Shown here in pieces: positions 1 to 7,244 of a DNA stretch of 64,000 bases. The first letter of the stretch is position 1. Every line of letters begins with the position of its first letter. The position numbers and the translations under genes were made by a program. The notes under the pieces are model-generated. The model was given only the letters and a program-made list of their open reading frames with translations. It was not told the DNA's origin and did no database searches. This DNA is from UBA6059 sp965227155. Its GTDB lineage: Bacteria; Bacteroidota; Bacteroidia; Cytophagales; Cyclobacteriaceae. The stretch is taken from the NCBI GenBank assembly GCA_965227155.1, contig OZ245731.1:4712001-4776000 (forward strand), in the 5' to 3' direction.

Positions 1-208
1 TTTGTCGTGCCAGATCAATATGCCCGGACACAAAATCGGCGTGAAAATGTGTTTCCAATACATATTTGATTTTAGCACCATTTTCCCTTGCCTTCTCCAG
101 GTAAGGTTCTACTTCCCGCAATGGATCGATGATTGCTGCTTCGTCGTTGGACTCGATATAATAGGCTGCTTCTGCAAGGCAACCGGTATACATTTGTTCT
201 ATATGCAT
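1..208 (-). CDS. MBL-fold hydrolase, persulfide dioxygenase-like (N-terminal part only, cut by window start)
   Basis: Only the first 69 codons are present; the rest lies outside the window. The start ATG at 206-208 opens a sequence beginning MHIEQMYTGCLAEAAYY and containing the metal-binding stretch THFHADFVSGH at residues 53-63. By eye 50 of 69 residues match the full-length MBL-rhodanese protein encoded at 5773-7182, so this is a paralogue. That family resembles ETHE1-type persulfide dioxygenases, which oxidise glutathione persulfide to sulfite with a mononuclear iron; this role is inferred from the family. Whether this copy also carries rhodanese domains cannot be seen. A Crp-like dyad lies at 265-280, about 60 bases upstream, and the TsdA-like cytochrome gene is the next gene upstream on the same strand. 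Confidence 0.85.
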   Translation of the reverse strand, partial: MHIEQMYTGCLAEAAYYIESNDEAAIIDPLREVEPYLEKARENGAKIKYVLETHFHADFVSGHIDLARQ

Positions 209-264
209 AGGTCTGATCTTTTTTGAATTCCTATGTAAAGAACGCAAATCTGCCTGCGATTTTT

Positions 265-280
265 TGTGACCTTGGTTACT
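265..280. promoter_or_regulatory. Imperfect Crp/Fnr-type dyad upstream of the first MBL gene
   Basis: The 16 bases TGTGACCTTGGTTACT form an imperfect palindrome with the TGTnA-N6-TnACn geometry of Crp/Fnr-family sites. They match 13 of 16 positions of the perfect palindrome at 7229-7244, which sits at a similar distance upstream of the paralogous MBL gene. The Crp/Fnr regulator at 9056-9685 is the obvious candidate to bind both; that link is an inference. Confidence 0.5.
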
Positions 281-402
281 GAGAAAAGCTGATAATCATC
301 AGGTTGGTGTGAAAACTGACAGTTGGCTTTTGACCTATATTAGGATCGAGGCTTGTTGATTTTAAAACATTTGAAATAGTAAAATCTAGACTTCAATTAA
401 TT

Positions 403-1368
403 TCACTTCGTTTTTCTGATACCAAAGGCTCGCTCATAAAACTCGATCATAGGTGGAAAAGGCCCGTATTTATGTTGCTCGTAAGGAAAATCATCTGCCC
501 ATGGGCCATAAGGCGTAGAAACGGGTTTGAGCTTTCGATCGGGGAAATCGTGCTCAAGGTTTGCTTTGGTGGGTCGGTCAAGACTATTGATATACGCAGC
601 TACATGGAGGGCCTCCTCTTCACTGAGGATAGGATTATCCCTGGTGGCTTTATTGTAAGGCATATTGCTTCGAATGAACTGCGCTGCAGTGAGTACCCGG
701 TGCATGCCTGCCCCATTATTGTAGCTGCCTGGGCCTGCCAGTGGTGGGTATTCGTAGCCCTTTGCTTGATTTTGATGGAGTTTGCCCAGGCCGCCCTCAC
801 TATGGCATTCCATACAATGCTGTTTATAAATAATGGCACCTTTAGCCGGATCAGCTATGACATTGGGTATCTCAAAATCAACTAATCCCGGCTTACCTCC
901 GGGCGCCCTATTATCAAGGCTTTCCATATAGGCTACAATAGCCCTCATTTCTTTGGAATCTACAAGAAGCGGACGACCATGCATACTTCGCTCAAAGCAT
1001 CCGTTGATCCGCTCCTCTAGTGCGCCTATTTTATTTTCGCGGCCCCTAAATTGAGGAAACCTCTGCGCAATACCGCTCCATGACATAGCACCTTCTCTCG
1101 TACCCCCATCAAGATGACAATTGGTACAGGCAAGGTCATTACCTACATTGCTTTTAAGGGCAGCCTCTTTAGCAAGGATACTTGCAGGTTGGCTCACCAG
1201 CTGGTAGCCGTATTGTACAAGGCCTTGAATGGAATCAGGTTGCACATTTGAATTAGCCATTTGTTCCGCCTGGGGCCAGCTTCCAAACCATGAATAAAGG
1301 ATAAGCGCTAATAGCATGAGCACAATACCCATCAACAGCTTAACCAGATATTCGAGTGTGCGAATCAA
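403..1368 (-). CDS. TsdA-like dihaem cytochrome c (thiosulfate dehydrogenase family), membrane-anchored
   Basis: A 321-residue c-type cytochrome with two haem-attachment motifs, CTNCH at residues 81-85 and CMECH at 185-189, following one N-terminal membrane segment (about 7-28) that would anchor it facing the periplasm. The stretch around Cys124 (INGCFERSMHGRPL) matches the TsdA signature in which a cysteine is an axial ligand of the first haem, the active-site haem of thiosulfate dehydrogenase/tetrathionate reductase. Methionine-containing NMPYNK near residue 235 could supply the second haem's ligand. TsdA enzymes interconvert thiosulfate and tetrathionate. Sulfur-related neighbours (MBL-rhodanese, YeeE-type and SulP transporters) support the call. 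The direction of catalysis cannot be told from sequence, and a related dihaem electron carrier is the alternative. Confidence 0.75.
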   Translation of the reverse strand: MIRTLEYLVKLLMGIVLMLLALILYSWFGSWPQAEQMANSNVQPDSIQGLVQYGYQLVSQPASILAKEAALKSNVGNDLACTNCHLDGGTREGAMSWSGIAQRFPQFRGRENKIGALEERINGCFERSMHGRPLLVDSKEMRAIVAYMESLDNRAPGGKPGLVDFEIPNVIADPAKGAIIYKQHCMECHSEGGLGKLHQNQAKGYEYPPLAGPGSYNNGAGMHRVLTAAQFIRSNMPYNKATRDNPILSEEEALHVAAYINSLDRPTKANLEHDFPDRKLKPVSTPYGPWADDFPYEQHKYGPFPPMIEFYERAFGIRKTK

Positions 1369-1549
1369 TTAAATTTCTAAGATTAAAGACCAGCTATGAT
1401 CAGTTGGGATTAGAAAGCACTAACCTCACGTCTTGAACATAACAACGCCTTAATTTAAACTTAAAACTTTGTCAAGGAATTTCCAATTTCCGACAGACTA
1501 TGATGCCCCATGAAACTCCATTCATTCATAGCGTATGTTCCCAACAGTA

Positions 1550-2389
1550 TTATTCTATTAGGATTTCGGGTTTAGACTTTAAATACCCTAGTGATTGTAA
1601 AAAACTATCTGTTTCTAAAACAGTATTCTTGTAGAGATCGAAATTCTTGTAATTGAAAAATCCATGTCCTTCGCCCTCATAAAATTTCAAGTCGCATCGA
1701 CCTCCAACTTTTTCTATCACGACTTTGTAGTATTCAACAGTTTCAACTGGAATTAAGTCGTCTTCTGTTCCAAGAAATATTATTGTAGGTGGAACTCCTG
1801 GTTTTAAGTTATGTAATGGAGAAAAATCTTTGTATTCAATTCCAATTCTTTCATAACCATATCCACCGGGTCCATTATCGATGATAGGATTAAATAACAC
1901 AAGTGCATTTGGCTTTGAGCTAATGGAGAGGTCATCTGAATTTTCATTATACCCTTCAATTAGTGCCGTAGCTGCAGCAAGGTGTCCTCCAGCTGATCCA
2001 CCTGCTGCGATAACTTTGTCCGGATCTATATTGAATTTGATTGAGTTGCTTCTTATGAATCGTATAGTGGATTTAGCATCTTTCAAGGACTCGAACGGGG
2101 TTGTGATGTGCTGATTTTTGGTTCTATAATCCGCCAAAAAACACACCAATCCTCTTTTCGCGAAATACTTCGAATGATTCAAGAAATGTTTCCTGCTCCC
2201 GCCAATCCATCCGCCTCCAAAAAAGAACACCATTGCCGGATAATCTTTTGTACTATCAAATGAATCAGGATAATAAACTTCCAGGAAAAGTTGTATTGTG
2301 TCAATCTCTTTGTATAAGACTTCTTCCTGGGAAAATACAGGCGAAATCCCCAAAATAGCTAACAATAAAAGTGATATGAAGTATTTCAT
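1550..2389 (-). CDS. Secreted alpha/beta-hydrolase (esterase/lipase, acetyl-esterase type)
   Basis: A 279-residue protein with a signal peptide (about residues 1-20, ending in VFSQ). It has an HGGG-like oxyanion motif (FFFGGGWIGG, 55-64), a nucleophile elbow GGSAGG with Ser132, an acid candidate at Asp210/Asp211 (GTEDDLIP) and a catalytic His242 (GEGHGF). This is the alpha/beta-hydrolase fold-3/BD-FAE type group of small ester hydrolases acting in the periplasm or outside; the substrate is unknown. It is followed on the same strand by nothing coupled, and it lies between the sulfur cytochrome and the DUF262 gene. Like that gene it looks more AT-rich than the sulfur genes on either side, so it may have arrived with it. 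Confidence 0.8.
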   Translation of the reverse strand: MKYFISLLLLAILGISPVFSQEEVLYKEIDTIQLFLEVYYPDSFDSTKDYPAMVFFFGGGWIGGSRKHFLNHSKYFAKRGLVCFLADYRTKNQHITTPFESLKDAKSTIRFIRSNSIKFNIDPDKVIAAGGSAGGHLAAATALIEGYNENSDDLSISSKPNALVLFNPIIDNGPGGYGYERIGIEYKDFSPLHNLKPGVPPTIIFLGTEDDLIPVETVEYYKVVIEKVGGRCDLKFYEGEGHGFFNYKNFDLYKNTVLETDSFLQSLGYLKSKPEILIE

Positions 2390-2533
2390 GGTGATGTTCT
2401 AGATATTTTTGCTAACGCTCAATAAAATGAGTATGTGCCCCAATCCAGAAGCGCTGAAGTATCTTTTTTGCATTGTCCTGTCAAACTGCTCAGTTCGCAT
2501 ATTCATTTTAGTATCTGGAGTACGTTTTCTATT

Positions 2534-4234
2534 TCAATCGAGCTGCGCAATTCTCCAAATAGCAGTTGCCTGTCTTGCCATCCATTTTTGATGCTCCGCA
2601 ATTCGCTCTGGATTCCACTCACTATTTTCGCTTGAAATTCTTTTTGTTATCGAAAATTCACTCTCTTGATATTTCTCTTTCTTTGTTTCAAAATCTGCAT
2701 TTCCCAAGTCACGATTTACACTCTTATTCAGAATTGTCATGTTCCCCAATCTGTAAACAAATTGGTCATGATCTCGGTCTTCAATATTATCCCAACCCTC
2801 TTGAATTGATTCTGGCATAATATGTTCCAAATTATATGAGTCACTCTCGAAATCGTAGACATTGTTTGATATGTGCTTTTCAATTTCAAATAGAATGTAT
2901 CTTACAACTCTTTTATTTCTGGCCTGAGTTGTCCTCAGTTCCTTTTCAGTAAAATCACTCCTGAACTTGTCATCTGAAACATACAACGTTGCAAGAGCGA
3001 CAATTAAACCTTGTAAAGTATTTATTGTGTTGTTTGAAAGTTCAACGGCTAGTCTATTATATAACCTCTCTTGCTCGTTTGTGGCAAGATTTCCTATAAT
3101 ATTATATCTAAAGGAAATTACACAACAGGATCTCAAAAGAGAAGTGAAGTCTCCTTCGGAAAATTTATTATATGCAGATAACAGAAGTGGGTAAAGTTGA
3201 CGTACATTAAACATCCTAAGAGTTTTTATGTACTTCTTTTGATCATTATTCCACAGAGAATCTTCGCTGCTGGGCAATGCTGCAAAAATATGAGCACTGT
3301 TTTCAAGGTTGCGCATTAAACCAAAAACTTCTCCCTTAGAAGAGATACTTTCTCGTATTCGCTTGAATAGCTCAGAATGCCTTACAAACTTATTTTGACT
3401 GTTCCAGAAAGCTCTTAGGAAATCAGGCAAACTATCACTACCAATTAGTCCCACTAGTCTCTCCCAACGATTATCAAGCTCTGTCATCTCACGCTCGTCA
3501 GAACCATTATTGTGAACCACTGCAAATAGATAGTTTTTTAATAAATCTGTCGATGAAAGTTTAACCCCCCTAGCATTCAGGGTTTCAAAAACTTTATATG
3601 CATTCAGTTCATCATTCACTGTGATTACGGTAAAGAACAATTTGTCAGCAAGCGAATCAATATATTGGGCGAGAACGTCTCCTCTTTTGCTACCTGAAAA
3701 TTTTTGTTTTACTACATTGAAATACCAGTCATAGGCCTTTCTCATTAAGTGTTCAGTGGCCTTCAGATTTCTTTTGGGGGCTGTTTCTAAGGGAACTAGA
3801 TACGTTTGATATAGATTGTTGTTATTTCTGTTCAGATTGAGTTTACTTCTTGGAATCAAAGTCACTGGATCCAAATAACCTATAAAGGTGCTGCGAAGTT
3901 GATCAAGTCTTTGTTGATTTTTCTCTGGTTCTAAGCCATCATCTATGAGTTTTTTGAGATTTCCTAAGAATGCTAATACCAGAATACTTAAAGTCGTGAG
4001 TCTTTGTTGACCATCAATTACATCGAAGTTTTTACTATCCTTGGATTGTAATACTAAATACCCCATATAGTGTTCATCTTCTCCACCTTCTTCGAAAAGG
4101 CCTTCAATATCCTGCCAAAGGTCATCCCATTCAGTGGCAGTCCAACTATAGTCTCGCTGAAACCTTGGGACTGAATAAATGAGACCATTTCCAACTAGTT
4201 GTCGATAAGTTCGATTGGATGTATCTAAGTTCAT
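2534..4234 (-). CDS. DUF262-DUF1524 protein (GmrSD/SspE-like type IV restriction or anti-phage nuclease)
   Basis: A 566-residue single-chain protein. The N-terminal DUF262 domain shows VPRFQRDYSW at residues 22-31 and the nucleotide-binding signature DGQQRLTT at 74-81. The C-terminal DUF1524 domain has an HNH-type nuclease motif beginning at His471 (HIMPES) followed by RLGNMTILNKSVN. Known members (GmrSD, BrxU, SspE) sense or cleave modified or foreign DNA using NTP hydrolysis. No modification genes or partner defence genes are adjacent, so it probably acts alone. It lies inside the sulfur island, is AT-rich next to its neighbours, and its upstream side carries a 22-base perfect palindrome, all of which suggest acquisition. 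Target specificity cannot be inferred. Confidence 0.85.
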   Translation of the reverse strand: MNLDTSNRTYRQLVGNGLIYSVPRFQRDYSWTATEWDDLWQDIEGLFEEGGEDEHYMGYLVLQSKDSKNFDVIDGQQRLTTLSILVLAFLGNLKKLIDDGLEPEKNQQRLDQLRSTFIGYLDPVTLIPRSKLNLNRNNNNLYQTYLVPLETAPKRNLKATEHLMRKAYDWYFNVVKQKFSGSKRGDVLAQYIDSLADKLFFTVITVNDELNAYKVFETLNARGVKLSSTDLLKNYLFAVVHNNGSDEREMTELDNRWERLVGLIGSDSLPDFLRAFWNSQNKFVRHSELFKRIRESISSKGEVFGLMRNLENSAHIFAALPSSEDSLWNNDQKKYIKTLRMFNVRQLYPLLLSAYNKFSEGDFTSLLRSCCVISFRYNIIGNLATNEQERLYNRLAVELSNNTINTLQGLIVALATLYVSDDKFRSDFTEKELRTTQARNKRVVRYILFEIEKHISNNVYDFESDSYNLEHIMPESIQEGWDNIEDRDHDQFVYRLGNMTILNKSVNRDLGNADFETKKEKYQESEFSITKRISSENSEWNPERIAEHQKWMARQATAIWRIAQLD

Positions 4235-4657
4235 GGGATAAAGTTACGAACATGAATGCTGAACTTCTAGTTGCGTAAAAGTAATGTGCTCCAAAACTGA
4301 TTTATCAAACATTACTAATAAATGTCCCCTCAATATGGATTTATTGCCAGTATAAGCATTTTATTATCCATCTTTTATTCGGATAAAAACGTTTTTATCC
4401 GTTTAATAATTTGATTTTTTGAATTATTACATTGAATAGCTAGTTAATGTTAGCTGCATCCTAAAGTCCGTAACATAGCCATAATACATACATAATCCTA
4501 TTAAGTGGATGTATTCTATACTCATCTGAATATACAAATCGGCCCACTGAATTTATAAACCTTTTCAGTCCATTTATACAGTACTCTACCCGATTTTCTG
4601 TTGTAAGCACTCCTTTTACAGTGCTATTAAATGTATGTCCAGCATTATTGAGGTCTC
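4235..4657. other. AT-rich intergenic boundary with palindromes and a short open stretch
   Basis: No convincing gene. It holds the 22-base perfect palindrome at 4380-4401, a second inverted repeat at 4404-4429 (8-base arms TAATAATT/AATTATTA around a T-rich loop), and, on the minus strand from 4657 down to 4461, about 65 codons open in one frame that I cannot assign to a family. The stretch separates the DUF262 gene from the sulfur transporters and may mark an insertion boundary. Confidence 0.5.
4380..4401. repeat. Perfect 22-base palindrome
   Basis: CGGATAAAAAC is followed directly by its exact reverse complement GTTTTTATCCG, with no spacer. It sits about 145 bases upstream of the DUF262 gene start. 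A perfect spacerless dyad of this length suits a dimeric DNA-binding protein or a recombination site better than a transcription terminator. No other copy was noticed in the window. Confidence 0.6.
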
Positions 4658-5068
4658 CTAATGTGGCAATTTGTTGCGAAGCAAACCATAAGTATAGGTA
4701 CCCAAAAGGGCCGCCGCAATGACGACCAGCACCACCCCTACTCCATTGCCCAACAAAATGAACAATGGACCCGGACACGCACCGGTTAATGCCCAGCCTA
4801 ACCCAAATATAATACCACCAATCAAGTACCGTGTGCTAAAATGCTTTGGATTAATCTCAATAGGTTGACCATCGATGGTTTTAAGATTAAATCGCTTGAT
4901 TACCTGCACAAATATTACGCCCAACACAACGGCAGAACCTATCACACCATACATATGAAACGATTGAAACCGAAACATTTCATAGATCCTGTACCAACTG
5001 ATGATCTCTGCCTTAGCCAGGGTAATCCCGAAAATAATGCCAATAATAAGGTATCTGAAGAATTTCAT
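4658..5068 (-). CDS. YeeE/YedE-type (DUF6691) membrane transporter component
   Basis: A 136-residue integral membrane protein with about four hydrophobic segments (near residues 5-20, 38-56, 82-96, 103-128) and the conserved cysteine motif GACPGP at 96-101. It is the second half of a split YeeE/YedE pair: these proteins import thiosulfate or other sulfur compounds, passing the substrate along conserved cysteines. It starts 10 bases after the stop of the partner gene at 5079-5654, so the two are almost certainly co-translated. Together they form the six-to-eight helix unit found as one chain in other species. The exact sulfur substrate is inferred from family and from the MBL-rhodanese gene upstream. 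Confidence 0.8.
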   Translation of the reverse strand: MKFFRYLIIGIIFGITLAKAEIISWYRIYEMFRFQSFHMYGVIGSAVVLGVIFVQVIKRFNLKTIDGQPIEINPKHFSTRYLIGGIIFGLGWALTGACPGPLFILLGNGVGVVLVVIAAALLGTYTYGLLRNKLPH

Positions 5069-5078
5069 GATGCTGGAA

Positions 5079-5654
5079 TTAGAGTGGAAGTAAATAAGGT
5101 AACACGAGATAGGTCACGAATAGCCCACCGATAAAAAAGCCAATTACGGCTATAAGCGATGGGAGCTGTAAATCGCTTAGTCCGCTGATGGCATGCCCGG
5201 ACGTGCACCCACCTGCATAGCGGGTACCGAATCCTACGAGAAATCCGCCCAATACCAACATGACAAACCCTTTTAATGTAAATAGAGACTCCCAGTTGAA
5301 AATACTCTGTGGCACAAGGGAAGCACCGGGATTTTCTACGCCATAGGCCATCAGTTCTGCTGCTGTAGCTTCTGATATTTGTACCTGTACATCGGTGGTA
5401 AGAAATAGCTGTGCCACTACTCCACCAATGATAAGGCCCAATGCGAACACCAGGTTCCACCGTTGGCTTTTCCAGTTAAAATCAAAATACTCACAATTTT
5501 TGCCGGCACCCAATACGGAGCAAACCGTACGCAGATTTGAGGATATACCAAAAGTATTACCAAAAAACAGCAGCGAAAGCATAGTCAATGCGATGATCGG
5601 TCCTGCTACGTACCAGGGCCATGGTTGCTGCAACCAGGTGAGCAAATCTTCCAT
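5079..5654 (-). CDS. YeeE/YedE family sulfur-compound transporter
   Basis: A 191-residue membrane protein with about five hydrophobic segments and the family signature GFGTRYAGGCTSGHAISG at residues 141-158, whose Cys150 corresponds to the conserved transport cysteine. Cys45 and Cys54 are further cysteines near the first loop. YeeE-type proteins move thiosulfate across the inner membrane. The gene follows the MBL-rhodanese gene on the same strand after 118 bases and is followed by the DUF6691 half after 10 bases, so the order MBL-rhodanese, YeeE, DUF6691 looks like one operon for uptake or efflux and processing of reduced sulfur. Confidence 0.85.
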   Translation of the reverse strand: MEDLLTWLQQPWPWYVAGPIIALTMLSLLFFGNTFGISSNLRTVCSVLGAGKNCEYFDFNWKSQRWNLVFALGLIIGGVVAQLFLTTDVQVQISEATAAELMAYGVENPGASLVPQSIFNWESLFTLKGFVMLVLGGFLVGFGTRYAGGCTSGHAISGLSDLQLPSLIAVIGFFIGGLFVTYLVLPYLLPL

Positions 5655-5772
5655 AATTGTTAACGTGCGTTTAAGTTAATTGCTTGAATAAAACACTATA
5701 AACAAGAAATTCCGGAATAGGTTTATCCTCAAAAGGCCCATTCCAGAATTGATTGAGATGAATGATTTTAGT

Positions 5773-7182
5773 CTATTTTAAGGTAGACGGACATACATAA
5801 TCTGTTTTGGGAACATCGGTTTCTGCTATGGCTTTGTAACCTCCCGCTATATCTACAACATTGTGTATGCCTCTTGATTTTAAGATAGAGGCAGCAATCA
5901 TAGACCGATACCCACCGGCACAGTGTATGTGGTATTGCTTACCGGCATCATATTGTTTTGAATTTTCACTGATGTAGTCCAGCGGCAGGTTGATCGCCTC
6001 TTCCACATGTTCAGCTGCAAACTCTGAGGGCTTCCTTACATCAACTACATTAAGCTGCCCGGCACTATGTCGCTTTGCGAAGGCAGCTGCATCTATGGAC
6101 TCCACAGCATCAGTCTCTTTACCTTCTGCCACCCATTTTTCCATACCACCTGCCAGATAGCCCAGTGTATTGTCATAGCCAACTCGAGACAAACGCGTTA
6201 CAACTTCTTCTTCCCTGCCTTCAGGAGCAAGGAAAACGATTGGTTGCTGCAAGTCAGGAATCAACGCCCCTACCCAAGGTGCAAAGCTGCCATCAAGGCC
6301 AATGAATACGCTGTTTGGAATATGCTGCCTGGCAAACTCCTCAGGCGATCTGGTATCGAGCACCAATGCCCCTTCATGATTGGCCATAGCCTCAAAGGTA
6401 TCCGGATCCAACGGCACATTGCCTTTTGCCATGATTTCATCAAGACCCAGGGCTCCGGATTTGTTCATAGCCACATTTTGTGCAAAATACTGTGGCGGAG
6501 GCAGTAATCCTTCTGTAACTTCTTTGATAAACTCCTGCTTGGTCATATCAGCGCGCAGTGCGTAGTTGGTTTTCTTCTGATTGCCGAGCAAGTCCGTTGT
6601 TTCCTTGCTCATGTTTTTACCACAAGCAGATCCTGCCCCATGCGCCGGGTAAACGACCACATCGTCTGGCAGGGTCATGATTTTATTTCTCAAACTGTCG
6701 TACAGCATACCCGCAAGGTCATCTTGCGTAAGGGTGCCTTTCTGAGCCAAATCCGGTCTGCCCACATCACCTATAAATAAGGTGTCACCACTAAATATGG
6801 CTTTTGGGGTTCCTGCCTCATCCTTTAGCAAATAGGTGGAGCTTTCCAGTGTGTGTCCTGGCGTGTGCAACACCTGTATAGTCAGCTTACCAATTTTAAA
6901 CTCTTCCCCATCCTTAGCTTCATGGATATCATATTCTGTTTTGGCACCTGGGCCATATACAATAGTGGCTCCCGTTTTAGCGGCCAGGTCTACATGCCCG
7001 GATACAAAATCAGCATGAAAATGGGTTTCAAAAATGTATTTGATACTGGCATTTTCATCATTCGCCTTTTTGATGTAAGGCTCAGATTCTCTTAAAGGGT
7101 CAATAATGGCTGCCTCTCCCTCGCTTTCGATGTAATATGCCCCCTGAGCGAGGCATCCTGTATATATCTGTTCAATATTCAT
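5773..7182 (-). CDS. MBL-fold persulfide dioxygenase-like protein with two rhodanese domains
   Basis: A 469-residue cytoplasmic protein without signal peptide. Residues 1-245 are a metallo-beta-lactamase fold with THFHADFVSGH (53-63), His110 in TPGH and Asp133 in SGDTLF, the 2-His/1-Asp iron ligands expected from ETHE1-type persulfide dioxygenases. Residues about 265-355 are a first rhodanese domain whose active-site loop (APEGREEE, near 319-326) has no cysteine, so it is probably inactive. Residues about 365-460 are a second rhodanese domain with catalytic Cys421 in HCAGGYRS. The family couples persulfide oxidation to sulfur transfer. It heads the likely operon with the two YeeE-type genes and has a perfect dyad 47 bases upstream (7229-7244). 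A truncated paralogue begins at 208. Confidence 0.9.
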   Translation of the reverse strand: MNIEQIYTGCLAQGAYYIESEGEAAIIDPLRESEPYIKKANDENASIKYIFETHFHADFVSGHVDLAAKTGATIVYGPGAKTEYDIHEAKDGEEFKIGKLTIQVLHTPGHTLESSTYLLKDEAGTPKAIFSGDTLFIGDVGRPDLAQKGTLTQDDLAGMLYDSLRNKIMTLPDDVVVYPAHGAGSACGKNMSKETTDLLGNQKKTNYALRADMTKQEFIKEVTEGLLPPPQYFAQNVAMNKSGALGLDEIMAKGNVPLDPDTFEAMANHEGALVLDTRSPEEFARQHIPNSVFIGLDGSFAPWVGALIPDLQQPIVFLAPEGREEEVVTRLSRVGYDNTLGYLAGGMEKWVAEGKETDAVESIDAAAFAKRHSAGQLNVVDVRKPSEFAAEHVEEAINLPLDYISENSKQYDAGKQYHIHCAGGYRSMIAASILKSRGIHNVVDIAGGYKAIAETDVPKTDYVCPSTLK

Positions 7183-7228
7183 ATTCTTTAATTTTTAGTT
7201 CAATGTACGGATGCAATTCAGTTTGGAT

Positions 7229-7244
7229 TGTAACCTAGGTTACA
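7229..7244. promoter_or_regulatory. Perfect 16-base dyad, predicted Crp/Fnr operator of the MBL-rhodanese operon
   Basis: TGTAACCTAGGTTACA is a perfect palindrome with the TGTnA-N6-TnACA layout of Crp/Fnr-family sites. It lies 47 bases upstream of the MBL-rhodanese start and overlaps the stop codon of the SulP gene. A 13/16 match occurs at 265-280 upstream of the paralogous MBL gene. The regulator encoded at 9056-9685 is the natural candidate; binding is inferred. Confidence 0.6.

Noticed and set aside
2411..4454. GCTAAC and GTTAGC motifs flanking the DUF262 gene, considered as integron attC-like cores
   Set aside because: Only six bases agree, spacing and secondary structure do not fit attC sites, and no integrase is present.
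4461..4778. A 105-codon minus-strand open frame overlapping the DUF6691 gene
   Set aside because: Its first third is an out-of-frame reading of the DUF6691 gene. The remainder (about 65 codons from 4657 to 4461) resembles no known family and has no start of its own.
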